A DNA stretch of 64,000 bases from Immersiella caudata (lineage: Eukaryota; Ascomycota; Sordariomycetes; Sordariales; Lasiosphaeriaceae). Shown piece by piece: positions 1 through 10,400 of this stretch. The stretch lies in contig JAULSU010000002.1 in NCBI GenBank assembly GCA_030512335.1, forward strand, positions 1,612,001 through 1,676,000. The letters are read 5' to 3'. Position numbers and translations under genes: made by a program. The notes under the pieces were generated by a model. The model did not search any database, was not told where the DNA came from, and saw only the letters and a list, made by a program, of their open reading frames with translations. Numbering within the stretch: the stretch's first letter is position 1; the number at the start of each line of letters is the position of its first letter.

Positions 1-543
1 GGTATCGCTCAGATGAGCACCGTTGAGTATGTCTCACTTGGCTGAAAAATTTTTGCGATTGGAGCAACAGCTGACAGGACACACAGGATGAGTACGTGCG
101 ACCACGGTGTGGTGGCCAAAGTCAAGAGGTGTATCATGGAGCGCGACCTCTACCCCCGTCGCTGGGGCTTGGGTCCCACCGCGCTTGAGAAGAAGAAGCT
201 CAAGGCGGACGGCAAGCTTGACAAGTTTGGCCGCCCCAACGAGTCCACACCCGCCAAGTGGAACCAGAGCTACAAGGACTATAGCGCGCCGGCCGACGCC
301 GCCGCAGCTACAGAGGCAGCGCCCCAGGCGACGCTTATGAAGGCCGAGAAGGGAGCCGAACCCGTGTCAGAGAAGAAGGCCGAGCCCGCAGCAGACGAGG
401 ACGACAAGAAGAAGCGCAAGTCCAAGCACGAAGGCGAGACGGCCGAGGAGAGGGCAGAGCGCAAGCGACAAAAGAAGGAGAAGAAGGAAAAGAAGAGGAA
501 GTCGCTGTCTGGTGCGGACAAAGAGGACGAGGACAGCGATTGA
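1..543 (+). CDS. CBF5: H/ACA snoRNP pseudouridine synthase Cbf5/dyskerin, C-terminal part (5' end outside window)
   Basis: Catalytic subunit of the nucleolar H/ACA snoRNP that isomerises uridine to pseudouridine in rRNA. Only the end is present. Bases 1-26 encode GIAQMSTVE, then a 60-nt intron (27..86, GTATGT donor, CTGAC branch site, CAG acceptor) joins to 87..543, which continues MSTCDHGVVAKVKRCIMERD and the RRWGLGP motif, the conserved end of the PUA-domain region in this family. The tail is the usual fungal run of KKE/KKK blocks ending in acidic residues before TGA at 541-543, a low-complexity nucleolar tail. The catalytic TruB domain lies upstream of the window. The splice preserves frame exactly and restores the family motif, so the identification is firm. 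A plain ATG at 88 is not the real start. Confidence 0.95.
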
Positions 544-1877
544 GTGCTTTTTTTTTTCGATGGCCTTGTCTTTGGATTCCATGTTCTCTCTCACTGGTGG
601 GGCGTTTGTCGTGTGCATCATCTTGCAACTGTCTCCAAAAATGGGACGGGGAAAATTCGGCGTTCCGGTTGATTGCTTTTAGTGGACATATAAACTGGAC
701 CTTGTATGGTTGTAGGAGGAATAAATACCAGTCTGAAATGTTATGTCGAGGGTAATGATGCTAGCATTGTGAGTCGTCGTGGTGTTGAAAGCTGTTGCTG
801 TGGCTTGCGAGCTGAGGTTGAATGCGTGTGCAAGCCTCAACCCACTTGCAGCTGAGTACACGCAGGCCGCGCTTTGGTCGGAGCTAGAACCCCAGACTAG
901 CTCGGGCATCTGATTGACGTAGAGTTTGGACTCGGACATCGAGGCCCGAGAGGGGCGTCAAACCAGCGAGGTTTCATGATCTAGACTGAAAATACTCCCA
1001 TGAGTAGCAATTGTTACTGAAATGCATCCCTTTCAAGAGACCACCACTTTCACACGTTGCCTCCTTTTCAGGCCTGGAAGTTATCCAAACGATTTTCATT
1101 AGACATTGGTTCCAACGGTACAACGCCTTCACGGTTTACATAGTACCAGTAGGCTAGCTTTCTAACATGGGCCGATGGCCTTGATAGCATGGCTTGAGGA
1201 CGCAGCGTACAACGCGTCTAAGTTTCGACATACATCAGATGAGATGCATGCATGTGGACGTATCAGCCGACGGGGCCATGCGATCGGCGCGAGAAAACGC
1301 AGTCGCTTGCCGCAGCGCCCCGATCCTAGAGGGTTACGACGACCCTTTCGATAGTAGTGTACACCATTCTCGTTCCCGGCGAGGCAGTGATCTGACGATA
1401 TATCGCAACGGGGACTGCGGGAATCTTTTTCGACTCGACGTGTTCTCACAGGTAGAACCTGCCTCGTTCTTAAAAAGTCTTTCCCGCCCGGTCGCGGATG
1501 TTGTGTTGCAGCACTTCTCATATTTGTTGGTTTACAGTCAAAGGGGCATGATGTCAAGGATCGCCAGGTCCTACCTCTCCCGCGCCAGCCAGCCGTCCAG
1601 TCTCGTTCAAAGCACGTCCCCTAGTTGATGCTCTCTCTCGCTGTGCAGATGCTCAGACAGAAGAGCTGCGGGCAGTTCTTGATTGAGTGCGAGAGGAACA
1701 GCGGCATTGTTGTTGGGTTAGGGGTTTGATATTGGGGCACGGGTAACGCCCCTCCCTCTTCTCCTTCGCGCCCAGAAGCCACAACACCAAGCATTGGGGT
1801 CTGCCTCACCTACTCACCTGTTTCACCATGTGTTATCGTTTTCAGCGTCCTCAACTGACTAGAGAAGCAGCAGTACC
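544..1877. other. Intergenic: CBF5 3' UTR and GH43 promoter region
   Basis: A T-run follows the CBF5 stop (about 548-557). I see no gene I can support. Overlapping open frames on both strands around 1160-1630 have no recognisable domain and mutually shadow each other. The last 200 bases hold the presumed promoter and leader of the downstream secreted glycosidase. Confidence 0.6.
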
Positions 1878-2927
1878 ATGCGGTTTTCGTTTTCCCGGGA
1901 CTGGCCACCGAGTCTGCTGCTCAGCCTCTTGTCGTTCTTTTGTTCTAGTCCAACAGGGGTTGGGGCGTTCCCGACCCCGGTAGGACTGTCATTGGTAGCT
2001 CGAGACACCTCGTCTGTCAACTTGCTTATCGACCAAGACTTTCCGGATCCGTCTATCATCCAGGATACAGACGGCACGTGGTACGCCTTTGCGACAGCGA
2101 GCGGCCCTCGGAATATCCAAGCTGCGCAGGCGTCGACGCCCTCAGGGCCATGGTCCCATTTGAATCAAGATGTTCTATCGAATACAGGAACGTGGACGTC
2201 GAATTATAGCTCATGGGCGCCCGATGTCCGGATGGTGGCGCCGGGGCGATATGTCATGTACTACTCGGGGCAGCTCAGCAACGAAACGGCCTACCATTGC
2301 ATCGGTACTGCCGTGGCCACCTCTGTTCTCGGGCCTTACGATCCAGCACCTACACCCTTCGCCTGCCCGTTGAAGCAGGGGGGTGCCATCGATCCGGCAG
2401 GCTTTTACGACGTGTCAACCGGTCGGCGTTATGTGTTGTACAAGGTGGATGGCAACGCGGTCGGCAATGGCGGGTATTGTAACAATGGTGTAGCGCCGTT
2501 CGCGCCAACACCCATTATGCTGCAAGAGGTATCGGTCGACGATGGCGTCACAAAGATAGGCGACGCGGTAGAGGTGCTCGACCGCAACCAAGACGCCGAT
2601 GGACCGTTGGTGGAGGCACCCGAGATGTTCCGCGTTGAGGCGGCCAACGGGACTGCAACATATGTGCTGTTGTATAGCAATCACTGCTTCGACTCGCCAG
2701 GGTACACAGTAAGCTACGCCACGGCGGCGAGCGCGAGTGGTCCGTATACCCGCAGTCCCGCGGGGGCGTTGATACAGACTGGAGATTGGAATCTCACGGC
2801 GCCTGGCGGCGCCACCGCGGTTGATGGCGAGGGATACGTAGTCTTCCACGCAAATTGTGCAAGTGGGAGATGCATGTTCGGGGCATTTTTCAGTATGGAT
2901 GGCAGCGCGGTTGTTGTTGGAGGGTGA
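1878..2927 (+). CDS. Secreted glycoside hydrolase family 43 (arabinanase/xylosidase-like)
   Basis: Predicted five-bladed beta-propeller glycosidase acting on arabinan or arabinoxylan side chains outside the cell. The 349-aa protein starts with a hydrophobic leader (about residues 10-30) fitting a signal peptide. The three GH43 acids are visible: Asp57 in DFPDPS (general base), Asp172 in GGAIDPAGF (pKa modulator) and Glu246 in VEAPEMF (general acid). Repeated YV.YYSG-type strands fit propeller blades. Length is typical of a single catalytic domain with no carbohydrate-binding module. No intron is needed. The ATG at 1878 is the first in frame ahead of the signal peptide. The exact substrate cannot be read from sequence; exo-arabinanase and beta-xylosidase are both possible. 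It sits among housekeeping genes, not in a CAZyme cluster. Confidence 0.88.
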   Translation: MRFSFSRDWPPSLLLSLLSFFCSSPTGVGAFPTPVGLSLVARDTSSVNLLIDQDFPDPSIIQDTDGTWYAFATASGPRNIQAAQASTPSGPWSHLNQDVLSNTGTWTSNYSSWAPDVRMVAPGRYVMYYSGQLSNETAYHCIGTAVATSVLGPYDPAPTPFACPLKQGGAIDPAGFYDVSTGRRYVLYKVDGNAVGNGGYCNNGVAPFAPTPIMLQEVSVDDGVTKIGDAVEVLDRNQDADGPLVEAPEMFRVEAANGTATYVLLYSNHCFDSPGYTVSYATAASASGPYTRSPAGALIQTGDWNLTAPGGATAVDGEGYVVFHANCASGRCMFGAFFSMDGSAVVVGG

Positions 2928-5142
2928 AAAGGAGAAGGGGGAAGAGCAAGACGGCGGTTACGGTGTGTTGATTGCGGGAGGCGGCCTTGGCAGGGGTCGG
3001 CTTGAGCGGCCATCACATCTCGGCCAGTCGGTGGCGGCTAGTCCGATTTGAAAGTGGGATCTATGAATGGGAGGCGTCAATGTATGTTGGGGACTCGTGT
3101 GGTATGACAGCATTGTTCTTCATGTCGAGGACGGTTCAGCGCCGTACGCAACTGTGTATTCTTGGAAAGCTGCTGAATGGTTTTGCCGTCCACGATATCA
3201 CCCGCTTACTCCCTCGCCGTGGAGGGCCGTCTGAAGTCCAATGTGGTTTGCAGTATATTGGGTTTGCTGGAGTGGTGGCCGTCGCTGCAGCCGTTGAGGC
3301 CAGAAATACGCGCCTGGGGCGACCCGGTGAGGCCATCGGCCCCGGTTGCTGCCATGCGGCAAGTACTACGCCGCAATTGACGCTCCAACGCGGTTGTGTC
3401 GTCTTGGTAATAAGGCTGCCAACTCGCTGTGCTTCCATCTTGGGATGTTGGGTGTGTTGGACGAACGCTCGATAAGCATCGCAAAGCCGCGGGTCAGCCT
3501 TGTGGGGTCGGATGAAAGGGAGTCTGTTGTCGGATTGGGATGCTGATGCTATATTTTTCATGCAGTCGATCCTTGTGTCTTGCCCATTGCAGTCGATCGC
3601 CACGTTTTGATCATTTTCACGACTGTGTTGAGCTGGTTGATTGATCTGTCGATTGTCTCTTAATTGGCATAGTGTTCTCGAAAGGTTAAAATTAGCAGGG
3701 GGTAAATCCTGGGCGCTGATCGATCTCTGGGGACCTCTCCCGCTCGCTTAAAACATCGTCACGATCGAGACCTGTCAAATAATGAGCGCACCCTTCTTCA
3801 TCGTTAATTCATCTTCAGCAACATGAATGCGCTTGTCGCGTGTCAGTTAACGATTTTGACGCAGTGGTTTGCCTACCTCATTAAACGATATGCGCTGGGA
3901 CCATTGAATGGTAAACCGTTGCGTTGGCGGTTGGAGTTCGTGTTGTTCAGTTGATGGACACCTCGGCGGGTAGCGAGTGGGATGCTTCCTCATCAGTGTC
4001 GAACGAATAGGAATGAGGAGAAACCCGCGGCAGTTTGTCTGCCCTCCAACCCATCTTGCCGGATCGAGTTTAGCCTGCCGCTGTTTGGCGGCGAACCTCG
4101 CAGCTCGAAGACCTCGAAGCGCCGACCTCAGCAAGTGCAACCAACCAGCATCCACATCAGCGTCCAGCAAAACAGAATCACCTGGCCAGTGAGCGACACG
4201 CTGCGACCGCCCGATGCGCACTTTCCTCATGCGTGCTTTCCAGGCTGTTGGAACCGACCTACCAAAAGGCCGGCCAACTCGAGGGCCGTCAGCCCGGGCG
4301 TTCTGGCCACAAGCCCATCCGCGCTTGGCAGCAAAGATGCCAATTCCACAGTCTACTTCCCCAACGCTGGCTGTCCCGTTTCGCCGTCTTCAATTGAGCA
4401 GTGGATCGTCACACAGCGACGGATGAGGTGCGCTCTGGCAGCCGCAGATCGAGAATGGGGGTTGGGCCGAGCGACAACCACGGGCGCATCTGCCGTCCGC
4501 CCGCGCCGCATCGTGGTACCCTGTGCTGATTGGCGAGAACAACCAGGTCTGCCCAGGGTGACCCGCGGCAGCACGTCAATTCGTCACATCCCTATCGGGC
4601 CTGGACAAGCAGTCAGCGGCCAAGCTGGTCGCCGACTGGCCCGTTTGGCTCGGACCCCCGCCCTCACCACCCTCCGCTGCCACCGCTACCACCACTGCCT
4701 GACCGGCCACCCTCCTCCGCCTCCCTGCCCTTGCCCTGCCATGCGTTCGATAGTCGGACAATACCTACCCACACCCACGCACCGTTCGCCATATGAGCGC
4801 CAGCTTTCTCGAAAGGGTCGTGGGCGGCACGAGATTGCTCTGTTCTCGCCCTTAGCCTCGATTCTGTACGCCATGTTGTGCAACGGTGGGTATTTGAGAC
4901 CTACATATCGCTGCTTACACTGCGTCCAACGCTCTGCTTCCACCTCCACCTCCACCTCCCTCCCTTTCTCTTCTGTCTTGTCGATAATACCCCGCTAGGC
5001 CGGCCTTGATGTGGGAGACGCCCTTTGTCCGACCTCCTGTCTACTGTGTAGCTTTTTGAATCGTCACGACCACGACCAAGCGCCAGGCTGGACCCGGACC
5101 GTCTCTTCCCTTCTCAGACCTCAGACTCACAACCTCGACGAT
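2928..5142. other. Intergenic, 2.2 kb: GH43 3' side and long upstream region of the membrane-protein gene
   Basis: No gene supported. Several open frames exist (for example 3982..4998 plus and 3136..3603 minus) but they show no domain, and 3982..4998 is proline/serine/arginine-rich low complexity. From about 4600 to 5142 the plus strand becomes pyrimidine-rich (CCACCTCCACCTCC repeats near 4940), a usual fungal promoter/leader signature. The length hints at a long leader or extensive regulatory DNA for the gene at 5143. Confidence 0.5.
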
Positions 5143-6844
5143 ATGGCGCCCCCGAGGATAGCGCGGGCTCTGCTGGCCCTCATGGCCGTCGCGGGCCTCG
5201 GCTCCGCTCTACAGGTCACACCAAACTCGCCGTGCGCGCAAATATGCCAGGACCAACCCCAATTCGACGTATCGGCCCCGGCATCGTCCAACACCAAGAA
5301 TTCAGACATGTTCTGCGAGGATGCCGACCACCACGGTGCCGAGGGGAGCAAGTGGAAGGACTGTATGACGTGTCTGCAGACCAGTGACTTCCACCAGGGG
5401 GGGGAGAGCGACCAGATGTGGTTCTTGTGTAAGCCGAGCAGCGGATTCCCTCCTGGCTAACCTTGCTGACAAGCTCGGCCCAGTCAACCTACGATATAGC
5501 ATCTCGTACTGCATCTTCGCTTATCCCAACGCGACGGGTGTGGATTCAACACCGTGCGTCACCAACATGGCGTGCGGGCCCTTGCAAGAGGGCTTCCAAG
5601 ATGGCCTCCTTGATCAGAGGGGCATGACCCCATACGGGTATTGCACCGTTGGCGGTGGCGGAGCCAAGGATGTGCCGACTTATGAGCGATGTGTCTCGTG
5701 CGTCTCTGCTGAAGGAAAGACCGAGTATCTCGCCAACTATTTGGTGGCTCTCGAAGCTGGCTGTCTTCAGCAGCCTGCGCCCGGCAAAGTCCTCGGCTTG
5801 AACGATACCATCTTCGCTCCGAATGCCATCACCATTGTCGACCCCCTGACTCTGATCAAAGCCCCCGAGTCCAAGGGCTTGCCAGGCACTACCATTGCCG
5901 GCATCGTGGGAGGGTGCTTGGCTCTGTTACTTATTCTCTCAGCTATCACCTTCATCTGCTACCGCAAGCGCAAGAACAGGCGCGCCCGAGCCGACTACGA
6001 GGCCAACCGTCACAACGTGATGCGCCACCGCCACCAATCATCCATCTCCTTTCAGTGCCAGACACATGCCATGTCTCCACGCTTCTGGCCCGGTGGCAAC
6101 GAAGGCCTGCCAGAAGAATCTATCGGAGACGTGATGGTCGATGTTCCAAGGACGGCGCCACAGCAAGCCCCTGGCGACCTTTCCCGCCGGTCTTCGCTGT
6201 GGAAGCCTCACAACTCCATGTCTTCGTTTGAAAACACGCTCGACTCCACCAGTGATAAGGCCTGGGAGTCCCCATACCAAGATAACTCGGTCACTCCGAA
6301 GAAGGGCGCGATGCCGAGCATCAAAACAAGTGTCCCACCAGCCATGCCACGAACTGCCCACATGTCACCCAGCTCGAATTTCGGAGACGTCATAACACCG
6401 ATGTCCGCCGAGTCGACCCGAAGCACAACCGCCCTCCTCCCTAGCATCAAGCCCTACGTGCCCGCAGAGCACGGCGTCCATAACAGCCCAACGCCCAACG
6501 GCGTCAGCACCTTCAGCAGCCCCGTCTCGGGCACAACTGTCAGTCCACTTCTCCGAAACGGCTGGCCAGAGCCAAGACCATCACCCCAACAACAGCAACA
6601 ACACCCCACCCCGCGGAGCCGGCTAAGCTCAGCAAGCAACCTCAGTTCCAGCGCCATCGGCGTAGCAGTCCCCATCCCACCGCCGCCAGTACCATGGATC
6701 AAGACACCCGGAAAGAAAAACAAAAATAGCACGGCCGCGAAGAGCCCAAGCTCCACCCCTAAACCTAATGGTGTCGGGGCTCCCGTAGAATCATGGGAAG
6801 TTCAGACGACTTTTGCCATGCCGCCTCCTCCGCCCAAGAGGTGA
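5143..6844 (+). CDS. Cysteine-rich single-pass plasma-membrane protein, function unknown
   Basis: Two exons, 5143..5428 and 5484..6844, separated by a 55-nt intron (GTAAGC donor, CTAAC/CTGAC branch candidates, CAG acceptor), giving about 548 aa. Residues 1-22 are a signal peptide. The ectodomain (about 23-230) has many cysteines and several N-glycosylation sequons (NAT, NDT). A single membrane helix spans about 233-255 and is followed at once by basic residues (YRKRKNRRAR), so the tail is cytosolic. The tail of about 290 residues is Ser/Pro/Thr-rich and disordered, ending in polyproline. This layout resembles the sensor-like or LPXTG-type annotated proteins of Sordariomycetes, but I recognise no catalytic or WSC domain. 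A role in cell-wall sensing or adhesion is only a guess. The ATG at 5143 is chosen because it opens the signal peptide. Confidence 0.8.
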
Positions 6845-7483
6845 CATCCGACCCATCTCGCCATAAATTAATCCCTTCTTTATATCTACCACGATGATAT
6901 ACCCCTGTTTTCTTTTATATATATTTTGTACTTATACATGCCGAGAAACCTGGATTGGGTCAGCTTGGGCGGATTCTGTCGTCCTCTGCTGTGTACTCAG
7001 ATGACTGGATACAATGGGCGTGCCGCGAAGCGAAATCGTTGGCTTATCGATGGTAATGATGGGTTTTACCAGAGCAAAGGAGTTGTTGGCTGTGGCTTAT
7101 GTTGTTTGCAAGATTCAGTTCTTGGACGGGAACTGAATTGAGCTGAGATATTCGCATGAATATTACGAGTTACGAGCAATTTTGCGATTTGCGTTTCATC
7201 ATGTGCTGCACGCAGAGATGGACATGATATGGTGTATCTTGTTCTTCTTCCGAGAACAGAAAAAAAAACGGGTATCTTTCTGATGTCTGTCGCTCAGCGT
7301 AAAGTAACAAACGCCTCCTTAAAATTCCCTTACGCAGATGCCGCTTTGCATGAAAGACCTTGTGGAACCAGAAACGCCTTGACGTTTTCTGTCCTCTGCT
7401 ATTTACAGGATTCTCTGCGCTGCGCTTTTATAGCCGCTCGCCCACCGTTCCTTCATCGTTCCACCTCCATTTTATCGTCCCTT
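6845..7483. other. Convergent 3' regions of the membrane-protein gene and SAC3
   Basis: AT-richer spacer between two stop codons facing each other. It contains TATATATATTTTG-like and TTAAAATTCCC stretches compatible with 3'-end processing on both strands. No gene seen. Confidence 0.6.
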
Positions 7484-10400
7484 TCATGATCCATCTCCTA
7501 ACACCCCACTCTGCTCCCGAAAGAAGACCCGGTCCTCTTCCAGCACGTCCATGGCCTCGTTCAATTCTTGTACCATTTTTTGGACATCCTTGATCATTGA
7601 GTGGGCATCCTCCCTGCTGACGTATACTTTCTTTGATGCGGACGGGGAAGAGCCATCCGCGGCTCCGTCTTCGTCGTCCACAAAGTCTCTTTTGCGCTTC
7701 CCGGGACTTTCCTCTCTGCCTGCGAATGGCCGTGACGACCCCTCATAGACAATAGACCCGCTGCGAGACCGGTATCCGCTGGAGGGGTTGATGCGGCCCC
7801 GCCTGAGTCTCTCTAGCCGAAGTTGAACGCTGGTAGGAAGAACGTCGTTGTTGGTGCTATCCGCGACGCTGCCGCCGTACTCAGATGGCGGCCCTTCCAT
7901 GAAGCTCTTTCTGAAGGATGGGCCATCGTCGTCAAAGCTCCCCACGCTGCCACCTGCCCGCGAAGTTTTGGCTATCGACTCCGGAAGCCACTGGCCATCC
8001 GGCATGGGGACGAGACCGCGAGACCGGAGATCCCAGTGCCTCGTCTTGAACCCATTAGTCTTGTTAGTGGGATTGCGTTTGGCATATCTCTCCTCTTCTG
8101 ATACCGTGGCTGATTGCTTCCGAGAGAAGTTGGTGACTTTCAAAGCAGGAAGGGACTGGCGCAGTCTCGAGCTGCTGAACACAGAGCCACTCGCAGACGT
8201 ACTGCGCCTGTGTTCGATTCCGAACTTTTCACGCAGAGATCGTGTCTTCCAGCCTTCTGTTTTGCTGTCAGTGCTGTCGGGGCTTCCAGCTGGTCCCCTA
8301 GTCGAGGTTGAGAGGCGTCGAGCCTGAAGATCAAGTTCAGATTCAGCGTACGAGCGGACTGTTGAACCGTCGCCCCATCCAGTTTCTTTAATAACGCGAT
8401 GCGCAGCGCCGCGCTCGTCACGAAGACCCGAGAAAATTCCGCTCGCGAGAAGCTGTTCTTCTGCCTGAGTTCGTCGGCTTCGCTCTGCTGATGCCAAAGC
8501 AGCAAGCTGTTGGCCGTCGGCTGCAATGCGCCTCTTGGCCTCTCTCCGAGCCTGGCGTTCTGCTTTTTCGGCCTCTTCCTTCGCCTTTTGCTTCTCAAGT
8601 CGCTGTTGCTCGCGATAAGCCCTCAGCTTTTCCTTTCCTTGGTTGAGAATCCGCCGTGTAGCCCGCGCTCTCGCGTTCTCTTGCCACTTATAGAAGTACT
8701 TGACCCCCAAGCTGTAAGATCTGAATTGGCGAGCCTCCTTCCATGACAGATCATCCTCCTCTTTTCGTTTCTTCTCCGCTTCCTCCTGTTCCCATTGTCG
8801 GAACGCCTCCGCAACGAGGTTTTGAAGACTAAATTCGGTGAACTGCTCCATCAAACCCTGGTCACCCATGACATACCAGTTTGTCAAGCCCCCCATCAAG
8901 TCAGGTTTGGGCGTTGAAGTCTGTAACAAGGGTGGGGGAGCGTCCTTTTGCGGGGCGAAGAACGTTGACTGGGGAGGAACAGCACCCGAGGCTCCAATGC
9001 TTGGAGACGGCACCGGCTGAGCCGGCCTAGTTGTCTGGGAAGAGCGGGGAGTTTGCGCTGCAGCTGATGGTAAAGGCTTTTGAACCTCAAGTGAGGTCAA
9101 CGAAGGCAAAGGGGCAGGCTTGTTGCTTTCGACTTGGAGCTGCCCAATGTTTGAAGCAGGAGTATGTTTCGTCACCAAGATCGATGGGACGCTAGGAGTT
9201 GTCGCTTGCCCAGAAACAGGCGTTGGAGCAGTCGGTTGTTTAAATTGGTGCAAGGACTTAGGTACCTGGCCCGTTTGCGCAGATAGCGGACTGGAAGTCG
9301 AAGGTGTTGACCCCAAGACTGACGATGGCGCAAAGGAGACCGACTTTGGCGCAGTGGTAATTTGTTCCGGAGACGGGCTAGGGGTCATGAAGGGTGATGA
9401 TTCACCGTTATTGAGAACGGAAGCAGGAGTCGTAGCGACTGATGGTGAAGCTGGCGTGGATTGCGGAGGCTGTGCCACAGCCACAGGTGCTGGAATTGTT
9501 GGAGAGGGTTTTTGGACAGGTTGGCTGAGGAATGAAAAGGGACTGGAAGCGACCAGTGCTGCTGCTTGGGTCGTACTGGTGACCTGAGTTGCAGGCGGTT
9601 GCTTCGGCTTCTCAGGTTGATTTCCGGGGGTCGGTGTGCTGAACAAGGTTGTAGTTGTTGGTTTGCCTGGTGGCTGGCCGGATGGCGTCCCGAATGTAGG
9701 TGTGGTCGTTGCCGGCTGAGCAAATGGGCTTACTGCTGGCTGAGCAGAGGCAGTTGTTGCTTGATTGAGCGTGCTCATCGCTGGGTGATTCAATGTTGAG
9801 ATAGCTGGAGGGCTCTGCACTGCCAGAAGTGCCTCTGGTTTGGAGAAAACCGAGCTAAAGGACGTATCGGAAGGCGGCGGAGTATGCTGGGAAACGAACA
9901 TGCTGTCAGGGCTGATGCCCGTCTCTTTTGGCTTCTCAGACACTTCCTCGTACATAGTATTGTAAATGACGTGTGTCAACGATGATGTGCCTCGCTTCCT
10001 TTCTACCAATTCCCCAGAAAACGCATGAGAGATTCTTGGGGACGGAACGTGCTTCCTCTTGTTGTTGAGAAGTAGGTACGGCGCGGGAGGAGGGGCCTTG
10101 CCTTCTGGGTAGTCGGTCGAGAACTCGAAATTGTGTGCCTCGGCGAACTCGACAGCTTCCTCTGGTGTGTCGAACCTCAGCATCTTGTTGAGATCGGCGG
10201 CTGAGAGTGTCCGTGGCGCGTCTCGGTTACGTGCGTACCCTCTCACCAAGTTCTTGAGAATATTTTGGCGTACTGAGGTGAAGTGGACCTCTGCAATGCA
10301 AGCCATGGTGTAGGACACCCTTGGATCCTCAACAATTGTGAAGTAGTTGGTGAAGGCGGTGTCTGCTAGGGTCATCCCTCGTCTTGGCTTAATTGGTCCC

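Noticed and set aside
1162..1628. Overlapping open frames on both strands between CBF5 and GH43
   Set aside because: No recognisable motif, mutual antisense shadows, no splice or start support.
3982..4998. 338-codon open frame on the plus strand
   Set aside because: Pro/Ser/Arg-rich low complexity with no domain, running into the pyrimidine-rich leader of the next gene; overlaps other frames; expected in GC-rich noncoding DNA.
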